64,000 nt of DNA, taken from the NCBI GenBank assembly GCA_016800925.1, contig JABCPU010000001.1, positions 682,001 to 746,000 on the forward strand. The letters are read 5' to 3'. The notes below the pieces were generated by a model. That model did not search any database and had not been told where the DNA came from. It saw nothing but the letters and a program-made list of their open reading frames with translations. Below are positions 33,643-44,835 of the stretch, one piece after another. The translations under genes and the position numbers were made by a program. The stretch comes from Suillus spraguei. Lineage: Eukaryota > Basidiomycota > Agaricomycetes > Boletales > Suillaceae. How positions within the stretch are numbered: the stretch's first letter is position 1; each line of letters begins with the position of its first letter.

Positions 33643-35699
33643 CATGTCAGAAACAAAATTATCATTCAGAGGTTAGTCACTCCAGACTTATCGAGTGGGA
33701 CAGGCTCATATCCCCAACAGCTTTACAACTAGCCAATCAACAACGGACTGCTTATGGTCTCCGGTATAATGATTTCACGCGATACAGGAAGCACTGCGCC
33801 AATAGGACGCATCGTCTCCGGTCCACCCTCAAAATGACCCATGGCAAGGGCCGAGAATTCAAGAAACTGCCTCCCTTGAGCACAGACAACATCAAGGATG
33901 GACAGTGCGTACTACGTCACATTTCACACATCAAGAATTAATAAATCTCGGATAGCTTGGAGCTTCTACTCTTCGAGTCAGAACGTGCCTGGGCTTATTC
34001 TCAAGATCTCGTTACCCAATCCCTACAGCCAGCCAATGAAGATCAAGCTGGAACCCTGCGCATAGCGCTACAGGGCGCTTCCGCCGTGCAGTACACTGGT
34101 CGACGCAACTTCTATCGCACTGTCAATCTCTATATACGTCTTCATATCTCTCTGCAGAAGGGCTCATACAAATCACCATCTACACTCTCATCCTCAACGG
34201 TCGCTTCTTGCGATACCGGGACAACTTTGAGGATGCGGTGATCCAGCTTAGCGTTGCGAGACACCTTCTCGACGAACTCGCTGATCGTGCTGCAACGAGC
34301 AGAGACCAGGCTCTGGCAACGGTGTTTGCAGATGAAATTGGTCCTGAAATCAGGTATTGCGCACATGAGCTTGGAAGGGAGAGGGCGTATGATGTGGATG
34401 CGATCGCTGCTGAGTTGTCAGAAAAGCATCGAGGGGAGATCGTTGAGGGATGCGATGCTCTGATTCAGAAATTTAGGCAGGAGGGGGAGGTGCTGGGACA
34501 GGCGAGGGGAGGAAAAAGTTGGCGACTTTGATGTGGGAAGGACAGCCGGTGCCAGTGCGCAATCCAGAGTTGGTGGATGTGTTATTGCAGGTGCAGGAGG
34601 CGGAGGCGAAGATTACGCAGTCGCGTGAGCCTGCTTGGGCAGAGGGCGCTAGCAACAAGGGGAGGACAAGCAAGTCGGGTGGTCATGGGTCCAAGAAGGG
34701 CGTTGCCGCATATGATGCTATTCTCCTTGCTCTTAGTGATGCGGAAGAGGTGGCCAGGAAACTGGTTGAAGCGCAACAGGTGCACTGTTACCTTCGTTCA
34801 TTTGTATTTATTATTGATCAATTCGACAGAATTCTGGAAGTTCATCTACCTCTGCAGCTGGCACGCGTGACATCCACTTTGTTTACGCTTACATCGTTTA
34901 TCAATTGCTCTCTCGCCGGATCCAGCGTGATCTTCTCCTAGTTTCCGCTCTCCTCACCTCGCATCGACCACAAGCCTCTGCAAAACCAAACAAAGAACAT
35001 GTTGATGCCCGTCTTTATCCTGCGGTGGTCAAGCTCCTGGATACTGTCATCCAAGGTCTTGCCCAGATGCGCAATTTGAGCATCGTGGACGAGAGCCCTG
35101 ACCTAGCGTCTGCTGTTGAGGCCCGTCTGACGTTTACCAAAGCTCGCAGGTAAAGATCAACTTCTTCTGCATCAATTCCACGCGCTGATAGTGTTTTAAG
35201 ATGTTCTTATCTTGCGCAATGCTATGTAGCTGTGAAAAAATACGCCGAAGCGCTCTCACTGATCCAACATGCAACTATCTATCTCCGTGAAACGCGTTCT
35301 ACGCTGTCCATCTTCTCAGAAGACCCTATTTCTGCCGGATCACCCGCCTACTATCCACTCACGTCTTCTGATCTTGACGTTCTAGAATCTACCATCACTC
35401 AAGACGGCCTAACGATCAAAAACGAATGGTTCGCGTACAATGGTGGCTCCATCAACGCTGACAACAAGACATACAAGAAACCGCTGTTTTTCGATATTGC
35501 ATTGAACTATGTGCAGCTGGATATGGATAGATTACAAGAGAGAGCTGGGAAGGCACCTGCACCACCGCTTGTTCCCGTGCAAGCTGTGCCTGCGAAATCA
35601 CGTTTGGAGGAGGTGGCGAGACCGAAAACACCAGAACCACAAGCGCCTGCGAGGGGTGGACTCAGTAGTTTGCTCGAGGGGTGGTGGGGACGGAAGTGA
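33643..35699 (+). CDS. SRP68: Signal recognition particle subunit SRP68
   Basis: RNA-binding TPR-like subunit of the SRP, paired with SRP72. The short first exon MSETKLSFR joins to ALQLANQQRTAYGLRYNDFT, then RYRKHCANRTHRLRSTLKMTHG (family RNA-binding region), LLLFESERAWAYSQDL, RRAVHWSTQLLSHCQSLY, LILNGRFLRYRDNFEDAV, AGTRDIHFVYAYIVYQLLSR and YLAQCYVAVKKYAEALSL, ending SSLLEGWWGRK. Introns were placed by GT..AG and family wording, one with an AAG acceptor before 35190. Two frame breaks occur in conserved sequence: one missing base near 34056-34066 and one in the A-run at about 34513-34518. As SRP68 is normally a single essential gene, I take these as probable assembly errors. Confidence 0.9.
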
Positions 35700-35883
35700 G
35701 GTACAACAAGTTGATTGTTATCAAGACATTTAGGCGAGTAGTCAAGTACAGTAAAACATACACAAAGCAATGGAATAGGTAGCATATAGTCCGACGGTTA
35801 TATGAAAAAAAGGAACTCTACAATCATTGTGTGATGAACTAAGATGAAAAGGGTTCATCAGGTGAGTTCATCAACAATTAGAG

Positions 35884-38800
35884 TCAACCTACTGCTTCAG
35901 ATGCAGACTCGGAAAAATCAGAATGTCCCCCCAGTTTTTTTGCCTCCGGCTGACTGATGAGACTGAGGCTGCGGCCAAGCTTTTGCACCTCCTGCCAGAA
36001 TTCGGAGTTTCCGGTCTCCTTGAGACACGATTCCTTCAGCTCCTTCAGGAAACTGGTAACAATGAGCATTTGAGCACTTGGGCGATTCAAATACTTACAT
36101 ATTCCAAGCATCAATCTCATCTTCTTTTAAAGACGTATCCCGCATAGCGGTCATACACTCAATCATCTCCTTATGCCGCCTCGATGCGAATGGCCTCAAC
36201 ACCACCTCTTTGATAATGACACCCATATCTTCCACAGCCTTCGTCACCACGTCCCCTTGTGCAAGGTTTGTCTTGAAGTCGCGTAGAGGGTACGTCGAGC
36301 CGATGATACGACCCGGGGCACGACCAGGGTCAACATCAGGCGACATCGAGCGTTCTGGGGTCGGCAGTGCGTTAAAGGGTCGCTTTTCCAGTAAAAGTGG
36401 CTCCTGGTCTGATTCTTCTTCCGTCTCAGAATCTGATGCGGCAGATTTCTTGGTTGGGCGTGCGAGTTTTGGTGAGACCTGGGACGCGGCGAGTTCTTTA
36501 TCTTTGTACGACGCGGCTGGTCTTTTGTCGAGGAGGAGTATGTCTTCGTCTTCGTCCATAGCGCGGACGTGGCCATCTTTGCGGACTTTTGTGGCTTTCT
36601 TGGATACTGGGTGAATGAGAAAAGTATGAGTAGGTGAATTATGAAATGGGAGGTAATTGAACCCGTACCTTCTTTGACTTTGAACACTGTCTTGCATTCT
36701 GCAACTGCGTCTTTGCTAGCTTTGAGGGCCCACCGGGGAGGGTTGATGTATTTGAGAAGTTCTGGATGGGGCGGCGGAAGGGGGTTGCTGATAATGTCAC
36801 TCACGACTGCACTGTGGAAGAGCGCCTGTTTCGTGCGATGGATAGCGGGGTTGTACGACTGTTGGGTGTCGTACCATGGAATTGGTTTCCTGTTTAAGAA
36901 CTACCTCAGCAGAACAAAGCAAGCTCCTGATGAATCGAAAACGCACCCTTCCTCATCTTTCTCCCCTGAATCCATAATGTCCATGGAGTCGATAAATTTA
37001 CCCATGGCTTCGAGTTGATCTTCTGTTGGGAGGTAAGGATGCTTTGTAACCGATTCACCGTTTTTTGATACAAGGTTCTCGAGGGAGGCGAAAGTGTATT
37101 TCCGGACGTCATCTGCAAAGGGCATCTATCATACCCAACAATAAGTTTAGTTCGGGTTGGGGGTAGGGAAGGATGGAAGAAGACGTACTTGCACCCACAG
37201 CAGAAAATCAATATTTGTATCAACTTGTGCCTCTAAAACGCCCATCTTTGGGTCCATTCCGTCCTTAGAGACCCAGCGCGCGATAGCGAGGACGCCTTTC
37301 TCATACATAGCTTGTACGATGGACGAAAGTGCGACCTGCTGTTGCGGTGCACCGGGGTCTGCCCATATATATTGGACTTCACCCATTGCCAGCTCCCGGC
37401 GAAACTGTGTCTGGGTGAGCTACACGCATGGAGTAAAGAGGTGTGCGTACGTTCTTTGCATGGAAAAATCCGCAAATGTCGATACCCTTTCTTGTGTTTA
37501 AGCGAGGGAACTGCCCATCAGGGCACGGGGCGTACGTGGAGCCGTATTTGAAGCCCCTTATGAGCTGTTCCTTCTCCACCTTTTCGAGGTTCTTGTCTTT
37601 GTCTTCCTCATCGTCACTGCCCGTATCCATCTTATCCTGTTCTTCTCCATCCCGGGTTGAGCGATCGATATAGTACTCGCTACGCATCTTCAGCTGTGCA
37701 AACACCGCCATTTCTTCATCCTCATCGACTTGCATTTGTTCGTCAGTTTTTTTTCGTCGGCCGAATTTCTTCCAGCTCTTGGGGCGTGCGAGGACTGTAC
37801 ATTTGCTGGCCTTGACGAGGATTTCAATGGCTTCCTCGGGTCGCACGTCGACATCGCCTAGGCGGAGAACTGTGCCCATGAGTGCGGATTTAGTTTGCTT
37901 CATGTCTGGTCTGGCGATTTCTTGGAGAGCAAAGGCACATGTTCCGACCAGGCCGTTGTCAAGGACTGAGGTGAGCTTGTGATAAAATGCTTCGTTTTCG
38001 AACTGACAAGGATATTAGATCTGAAAGGATAGAGGGGAGGAAATGTACTTTAATGGTAGATTTGTCCTCCTCGTGGAAAGGGAATTCGTCGTCATCGAAG
38101 TCGACACCTCTGATGAAGTACAAATCAGGACACCAACAAAAATTATGAACGGATAACTCACATAATAGTGAGAGATATAGCGAGGCCATTCATTTTATTT
38201 ACGGTCGCTTCCCAGTCCTCGATTTCCATGGGACTCTGGCCATCTGTCACGATGACGATTTTACGCGTCCATGTACGCTTCTTGTTGAGGTAGATGTCTT
38301 GTGTTTCGATGCCGACGATGAGAGCGTCGATAGCTATAGAGAATAAGATGTCAGGACCACAAGGAATTAAAAAGTACACACGATCTCCTGAGTTCTCTGA
38401 AGGCTGGAGGGCGTCAAGCTTGGCAAGAGTGGCTGAGTTGGGCGGTGCGATGGGAATGTATTCTGATACGTGTTGATATCCGCCGTTCTTTTCATGAATT
38501 ATATTGTCCGTCTCTGAACTATGGTCAGAAAAATCGTAATGCATACACGAAATGATGGCCCACCTTCGGAGCCAAATAGGATAACGCCGCATTGGTCCGT
38601 CTTGCGGCCATTGAAAATCTGTATTGCCGTGAGTTGACAGGAGTAAGTCTCTATTTATTCAACGTACCATGTCTTGTATTTTGAGCTTTACGAATTGCAA
38701 TGCCCATTGAAGGTTGGTCATCTCTGTGGTGCGCCGCTCCCCGCTGGGCGTAGGGGGTAGTTCTACGGATCTTGTTACACCCATCGACGGAGATACGTCG

Positions 38801-38898
38801 ATGAGGAACATTGTCACTGTATACTGAAGAATATAATACATTAAAAGTAGAATTGCAAAAAAAAAAGATATGCATACTCCTGCACGTTCAGCTGGCAT
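35884..38898 (-). CDS. KU80: Ku80 subunit of the Ku DNA end-binding heterodimer
   Basis: With Ku70 forms the ring that loads on DNA breaks and starts non-homologous end joining in the nucleus; also acts at telomeres. Starts MPAERAG at 38898, then a von Willebrand A domain (TVTMFLIDVSPSMG, WALQFVKLKIQDM, CGVILFGSEETDN, KIVIVTDGQSPME). The Ku core follows (RGFKYGSTYAPCPDGQFP, GIDICGFFHAKNFRRELAMG, EKGVLAIARWV, DFLLWVQMPFADDVRKYTF), then an acidic linker with phosphorylatable residues (36.30-36.58 kb) and the helical C-terminal domain (DMGVIIKEVVLRPFASRRHK). About ten short introns. Convergent with SRP68 (185 bp between stops) and divergent from the SNF2 gene. No frame breaks seen. Confidence 0.95.
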
Positions 38899-39068
38899 GG
38901 TGGTAGAGAGCAACACGTCGGTCAATGAGAAACGCGTCAATTAGGGACAAAGCACGTGACCGTCGTGACTTGCTGACAACGACTGCGCAAAACCTTTTTC
39001 CCACGGCATTCCTTCTTTTGTTTTGACTCTTGAGCAGGAGCCGAGAGGCAGTAGGCCGGACAAGCCCC
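38899..39068. promoter_or_regulatory. Shared promoter region, Ku80 and SNF2 genes
   Basis: Only 170 bp separate the divergent start codons of two nuclear DNA/chromatin genes. Core promoters of both must lie here or within the first exons. No specific site was identified. Confidence 0.5.
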
Positions 39069-42000
39069 ATGGCCATGCAAGGCCAACTCCTGATACAGCC
39101 AGTTCACCAACAAAATTCATTCACTAATAATCAACAGATGCAGTCTGCAATGAACCAACAGCAACAGCAGCAGTTATCGCCTGCTCAGCAGCGTCAAGTA
39201 CATTCGCAACGTTATAATATGCTTGTTCAGGCTAGTCACTTCGATCTACTACAGAAATTGATATGTATTTACCGCCTTTTAGCGTATCAAAGAACTCAGG
39301 CAATCAGGCGCCACCATTGAGACCTCTCCTGAATATGCACAGCTTGCCAAGCAAGTCACTGCTTATTCTCAAGGAGCTCATCAACAAATGAGTCAGTCTC
39401 TTGAAATGTTCAAAGGAGGCTAAACTTATTATTTTTAGATAAACAATCGCACCAAGACCAGCCACAGTCAAACGGTCACCAACCACAACCACCTCCTTCC
39501 ACCGATGGTCTCATTAATGGCGTTACTGTCAACGGTCATTCTGCATCACAGTCTGTCCCAGGACCCTCCATTACCCCCGTATCATTCACTCCAGATCAAA
39601 TATCTGCTCTACGCGCTCAGATAATGGCCTTCAAACTCATCACCCGCGGTTCTCCCATCCCAGACCACATACAGCATGCAATTCGCGTGTCCAACACTGC
39701 CGTCCCGGATCTTGAGAAGCTTCTCCAGGGCCCAGACACCCCATCCCGTATAGTCGACAGCGCTGCTAAAATGCAGAAAGGCCACATTGTCCCGCCCGCA
39801 CCCGCCGAAACACCTGTGCCAGTTGAAGTCGTAAAAGAAGAAGAGCATGGTCCTCCCATCGAACCTGCTGATCTTTCCAAAGGCCCTTTCTTCGAGGAAG
39901 CTGTTGACTCGGGCGTGTACCCGTATAACGCATTCAGGCTTCCCTTCTCCCACCTTGAGCGCCCACCGAACGTCGACCCAACTATGGTCGCAACACGCCT
40001 CCAGCGCCTCCTTATTCCCTCCATAATGCCTGTAGGTCTCGACGTGCACCAGATCATCAACGAGCGCGATCGCTTCATCGAAGCACGCGTCCAACAGCGC
40101 ATTAAAGAGCTCGAGGAGATCCCAGCCACCATCGGCGATGGCAACTTTGATTCTCTGGCAGACGTTATCCTCGGTTCGTACAAGCAAGAGCCCGCCAACG
40201 ATAACTGGCAACTCTCAGCGCTGTCCCCACACGGGAAGCTACGTGCAATGATCGAGCTCAAGTCTCTCAAGGTGCTCGAGAAGCAGCGCGCCATGCGCGC
40301 CATTGTCGCGGAGCGCTTGATCCAAGGCACCTTGCTCCCACTCAACCGTGTGGACTTTAGACGGGCCCGCAAGCCCACACTCAGAGATGCACGCATGACC
40401 GAGCAAGCGGAGCGCAAGCAACGTATCGACCGCGAGAGGCGTGCAAAACACAAGCACGTCGAGCAACTCGGTGTCATCTGTCAACACGGGCGGGACATCA
40501 TCGCTGTGAACCGTGCTGCGCAGGACCGGGTTGCGAAACTCGGGCGTGCCGTGATGTCGTTCCATGCGTTCACTGAGAAAGAGGAGCAGAAGCGTATCGA
40601 GAGGATATCGAAGGAGCGTTTGAAGGCGCTCAAGGCGGATGATGAGGAGGCGTATATGAAACTCATTGATACAGCCAAGGATACGCGCATTACCCATTTG
40701 CTGCGGCAGACGGATGCCTATCTCGACTCGCTTGCGCAGGCTGTTGTTGCGCAGCAAAACGAGTCTGGCCCCATGGACACGAACTTTGACCAAGAGGAAG
40801 GCCCCGCAAATGAGGCCACGTTTGGCGCTCAGGTCAGTGCTGATGCTCAGGACGAAAAGGGCAAGGTGGACTACTATGCTGTTGCACATCGCATTTCGGA
40901 GAAGGTCATGAAGCAGCCTGGCATTCTTATCGGCGGTCAGCTTAAGGACTACCAGCTCAAGGGCCTGCAATGGATGGTCAGTCTTTATAACAACAAGCTC
41001 AATGGTATTCTTGCAGACGAGATGGTGAGCAACGACATTTGGGTTCTTTATATCACATCTCACGCAAGCGTAGGGTCTCGGTAAAACCATCCAAACCATC
41101 TCCCTCGTTACCTTCCTCATCGAGGTCAAGAGACAGCGCGGCCCTTATCTTGTCATTGTGCCTCTATCAACAATGACGAACTGGTCCGGCGAATTCGCAA
41201 AGTGGGCGCCGACGGTGAAAATGATTTCATATAAGGGCAACCCCGCGCAACGTCGTAACCTCCAAGGCGACCTGCGGATGGGCCAGTTCCAGGTTCTGCT
41301 CACTACATATGAGTATATCATCAAGGACCGGCCTATTCTCAGTAAACTCAAATGGGTACATATGATCATCGGTGAGCGGGCTTGAGTATTTCATCGATTC
41401 TTGGTTGTTTATCTTTGGTATTAGATGAGGGACATCGCATGAAGAACACCCAGTCGAAACTTGCGCAGACGCTCACGCAATACTACCATTCCCGCTACCG
41501 CCTCATCCTTACTGGTACTCCCCTTCAGAACAACCTTCCCGAACTTTGGGCCCTGCTGAACTTCGTCCTGCCCAAGATTTTCAACTCCGTGAAGTCATTT
41601 GATGAGTGGTTCAACACGCCATTCGCGAACTCGGGTACAGGAGACAAGATCGAGTTAAATGAAGAAGAGGCCTTGCTCATCATTCGGCGGTTGCATAAGG
41701 TGTTACGGCCGTTCTTGTTGAGAAGGTTGAAGAAAGACGTGGAGAGCGAACTTCCGGATAAGGTAGAGAAGGTGATCAAGGTCCGCATGAGTGCCCTGCA
41801 GAGTCAGCTGTACAGGCAGATGAAGAAGCACAAGATGATCGCTAATGGGAAGGATGCGAAGGGGTACGTTTTTCACTTTCGACGGGATGGGAGGATGTAG
41901 CGCTGATCTTTGCCTTGTTAGCAAATCTGGAGGCGTAAAAGGTCTTAGCAATGAACTCATGCAGCTGCGCAAGATCTGTCAACATCCGTTCTTGTTCGAG

Positions 42001-44119
42001 AGTGTTGAGGACAAGGTCAATCCCACGGGGCTCATCGACGATAAGTTGGTCAGGTCGGCTGGCAAACTTGAGCTCTTGTCGCGTATTCTTCCCAAGTTCT
42101 TTGCAACGGGTCATAGGGTGTGTTGCACCCTATAATCGCCCGAGCTGTACTAACATTTGTGTCCACCAGGTCCTTATTTTCTTCCAAATGACAAAGGTCA
42201 TGGATATCATGGAAGATTTCTTGAAAATGATGGGCTGGAAGTATCTCCGTCTTGACGGTGGTACGAAAACGGAAGAGCGTGCTTTGCATGTACAACAGTT
42301 CAATGCGAAGGATTCGGAGATTAAAGTCTTCATCCTGTCTACACGAGCTGGTGGTCTGGGTCTCAACTTACAGACTGCGGATACTGTTATTATGTGTGTT
42401 ATTTCTTATGGTTGTGCCATTCTCTATGCTGACGCCTAGGTTTGCAGTTTTGATAGTGACTGGTGAATAAGGTTCTGGCTATTGTTTGGGCAGACGTGCT
42501 AATGATAACATCTTAGGAATCCTCACGCTGATCTTCAGGCTCAAGATCGTGCTCACCGTATCGGCCAGACTAAGGCTGTCCGCATCCTCCGTTTCATCAC
42601 GGAAAAGAGTGTCGAAGAAGCCATGTATGCTCGTGCGCGATACAAACTCGATATAGACGACAAGGTTATCCAAGCCGGTCGTTTTGACAACAAGTCGACG
42701 CAGGAAGAGCAGGAGGAATTTCTGGTGGGTGTTACGGAAGCTTTCTCATAAGTAACTGATAGCTAAATTGGGGCTATGCAGCGGTCCATCCTCGAAGCAG
42801 ACCAAGAAGAGGAAAACGAAGAAGCTGGTGATATGAATGACGATGAACTGAATGAAATGTTGGCGAGAAATGACGAGGAAGTTCTGATTTTTCGTTCGAT
42901 GGATATTCAACGAGAACGAGATGCACTAGACGCATGGCGTGCAGTCGGCAACAGGGGGAAACCGCCGTTGCCGCTCATGCAGCTTGAAGAGTTGCCTGAG
43001 TGTTATCAGACGGATGAACCATTCGAGCCGAAAGAGATTGATGATGCTATCGAGGGTCGTGGTCAGCGTCGTCGTAATGTCGTCAATTATAACGACGGCC
43101 TAAGCGATGAGCAGTGGGCGATGGTACGTCTTGTAGGCTATCGCGATGCATGCATACTGATTAGGATTTCAGGCTGTGGAGGATGGCGAGGACTTGCAGG
43201 AACTCGTTGACCGTGCCCGTGGCAAGAAAGAACGACGGGCTGCCAACAAACTTCTCAAGGAAACTGATACACCGGGTCGTAACACTCCAGCGTCAGATGT
43301 TGGTGTCGGGCGCAAGGGGAAGAAGGGGAAGGGGAAGATGACTGCCAATGACTATGATACACCTGGTGTAGCTGGGAAGCGGAAACGTGGGATGAAGTCT
43401 ATGTCCGTGACGCCTTCGGTGATCGATGATGACGACGAAGAGCGTGACATGGTAAGTTGATTTTGAGTGTTTCTTTAGACAGTTTTCTGATGATATCACT
43501 GGCATCTAGAAACGACGAAAAACGAAAGCCGGTGACGTATCACCTGCAATAAGGGATAAGATGAAGAAGGCTTTCAATGAAGTTTTCAGGTCGGTTCTTG
43601 CCTGTGAAGACAAAGATGGCCGGAAACGTTGCGAACTTTTCCGGGAGCTCCCCGACAGGAGAGTGAGTAAAAGGTGTCTGGTTTCATACTACTCCGATAT
43701 ACTGACGATACGATCAGGACTATCCCGATTACTATCAGTTAATCACACATCCGATCGCGTTGTCCACACTTCGAAAGCGGGGTAGCACTGGATATTACAA
43801 GAGCATCACGCACTACAAAGAGGACTGGAAGCTCATGTTCGACAACGCACGGACGTATAACCAGGAAGGTTCGTGGGTATACATAGACGCTGAGGAGATG
43901 GAAAAGGTGTTCCACAGCACTCTAGAGAGACTCACTGCTGGGACAGGGCTACCTGGGGCCTCACTAGCTCTAGGTGGACCATCAAGCTCTGCAGCATATG
44001 ACTCCGCGCTTACTCCTATGGACGAGGATGAGCGACCGCAACGAGGCAGAGCTCGGAGTGCTGGTCGCAAACAGGTGATCAGTGATGATGAATACCTGAC
44101 GCCGAGTGATGAGGAGTAG
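39069..44119 (+). CDS. SNF2/STH1: SNF2/STH1-type chromatin remodeller ATPase
   Basis: Catalytic subunit of SWI/SNF or RSC, sliding and ejecting nucleosomes with ATP. Starts [17 protein letters not shown]; glutamine-rich head; QLQ motif ([19 protein letters not shown], 39.6 kb); HSA domain (40.38-40.60 kb, [20 protein letters not shown]); SNF2_N with [14 protein letters not shown] (split by an intron near 41025), DEGHRMKN and LTGTPLQNN; helicase C with [23 protein letters not shown] and [11 protein letters not shown]; SnAC region; acidic linker; bromodomain ([45 protein letters not shown]) and tail ending TPSDEE. A 15-nt microexon (42448-42462) encodes part of FDSDW. Parts of this gene were copied to 6440-6870 and 48946-49369. 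Confidence 0.96.
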
Positions 44120-44835
44120 ATATTCCTTTACATCATGCTTTGTCTTTTTTTTGTCGTGTTCTTTCCTCGTTTTTATGAGAGCATCATTTTTTGGAGTATT
44201 TGTATTGTATACAATATCATCATGATATCGACCAGCGAGAGAGCTTGAATGGTACTACCAGAATATTAATGGTGAAAGACCAGAGAATCTACTTCATGAC
44301 AATTTGAATTTTGAACCGTGCAGGAAGCTTTAGGTGTGCATCGACTCTCGGATACTCGGTACGCGTACGGTCCCCATTCTCCCGAATTTTACGTCATCTA
44401 CTAATGTCCTGTGCAGTAGCCTCGTGCTGGGACTACAGCCTGATCGTGCTCTCAACTTGAGTGCATGCAACTACCACTGTCCATTGAGCTTTGAATAAAA
44501 CCACAACCAATCGCCCATCATCTCAAACATAACTTCAAGCTTCTGAACGTTGATTATATCTCCATTGCTTGATCGTTTCAACGCTTAAATCGTTTCACTT
44601 CGAACGAAATTATACATCAGACTTTGATTGTTCAATCAACATTGTCGTACGTCGTCCCCTCCGAGATAGCGATCACGATGACAATTTCTGATCACTATGT
44701 AGTGGTTCCCCGAGTCCCGACTTGTCCTATTCTAACTTGCACTTTGTGTCAGTCTATCATCAACCTCTGTCGATAAGTAACTTAGATCAGTGTAATATCT
44801 CATTCCCTCGGCGCCTGTCTCACTCTCTGACCTAA
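44120..44835. other. Spacer between SNF2 and the NACHT gene, duplicated at 49370-49951
   Basis: No gene. The stretch has a diverged second copy between the SNF2-derived tail and the NACHT pseudogene, with shared wording such as GTCCCCTCCGAGATA, GATCATATCTCC-like text and TGTCCTATT. It therefore marks the duplicated unit. The 3' part is the presumed NACHT promoter. Confidence 0.75.

Noticed and set aside
39617..41129. Long minus-strand frames opposite the SNF2 gene
   Set aside because: Antisense shadows of a GC-richer coding exon whose sense frame has all the expected domains.
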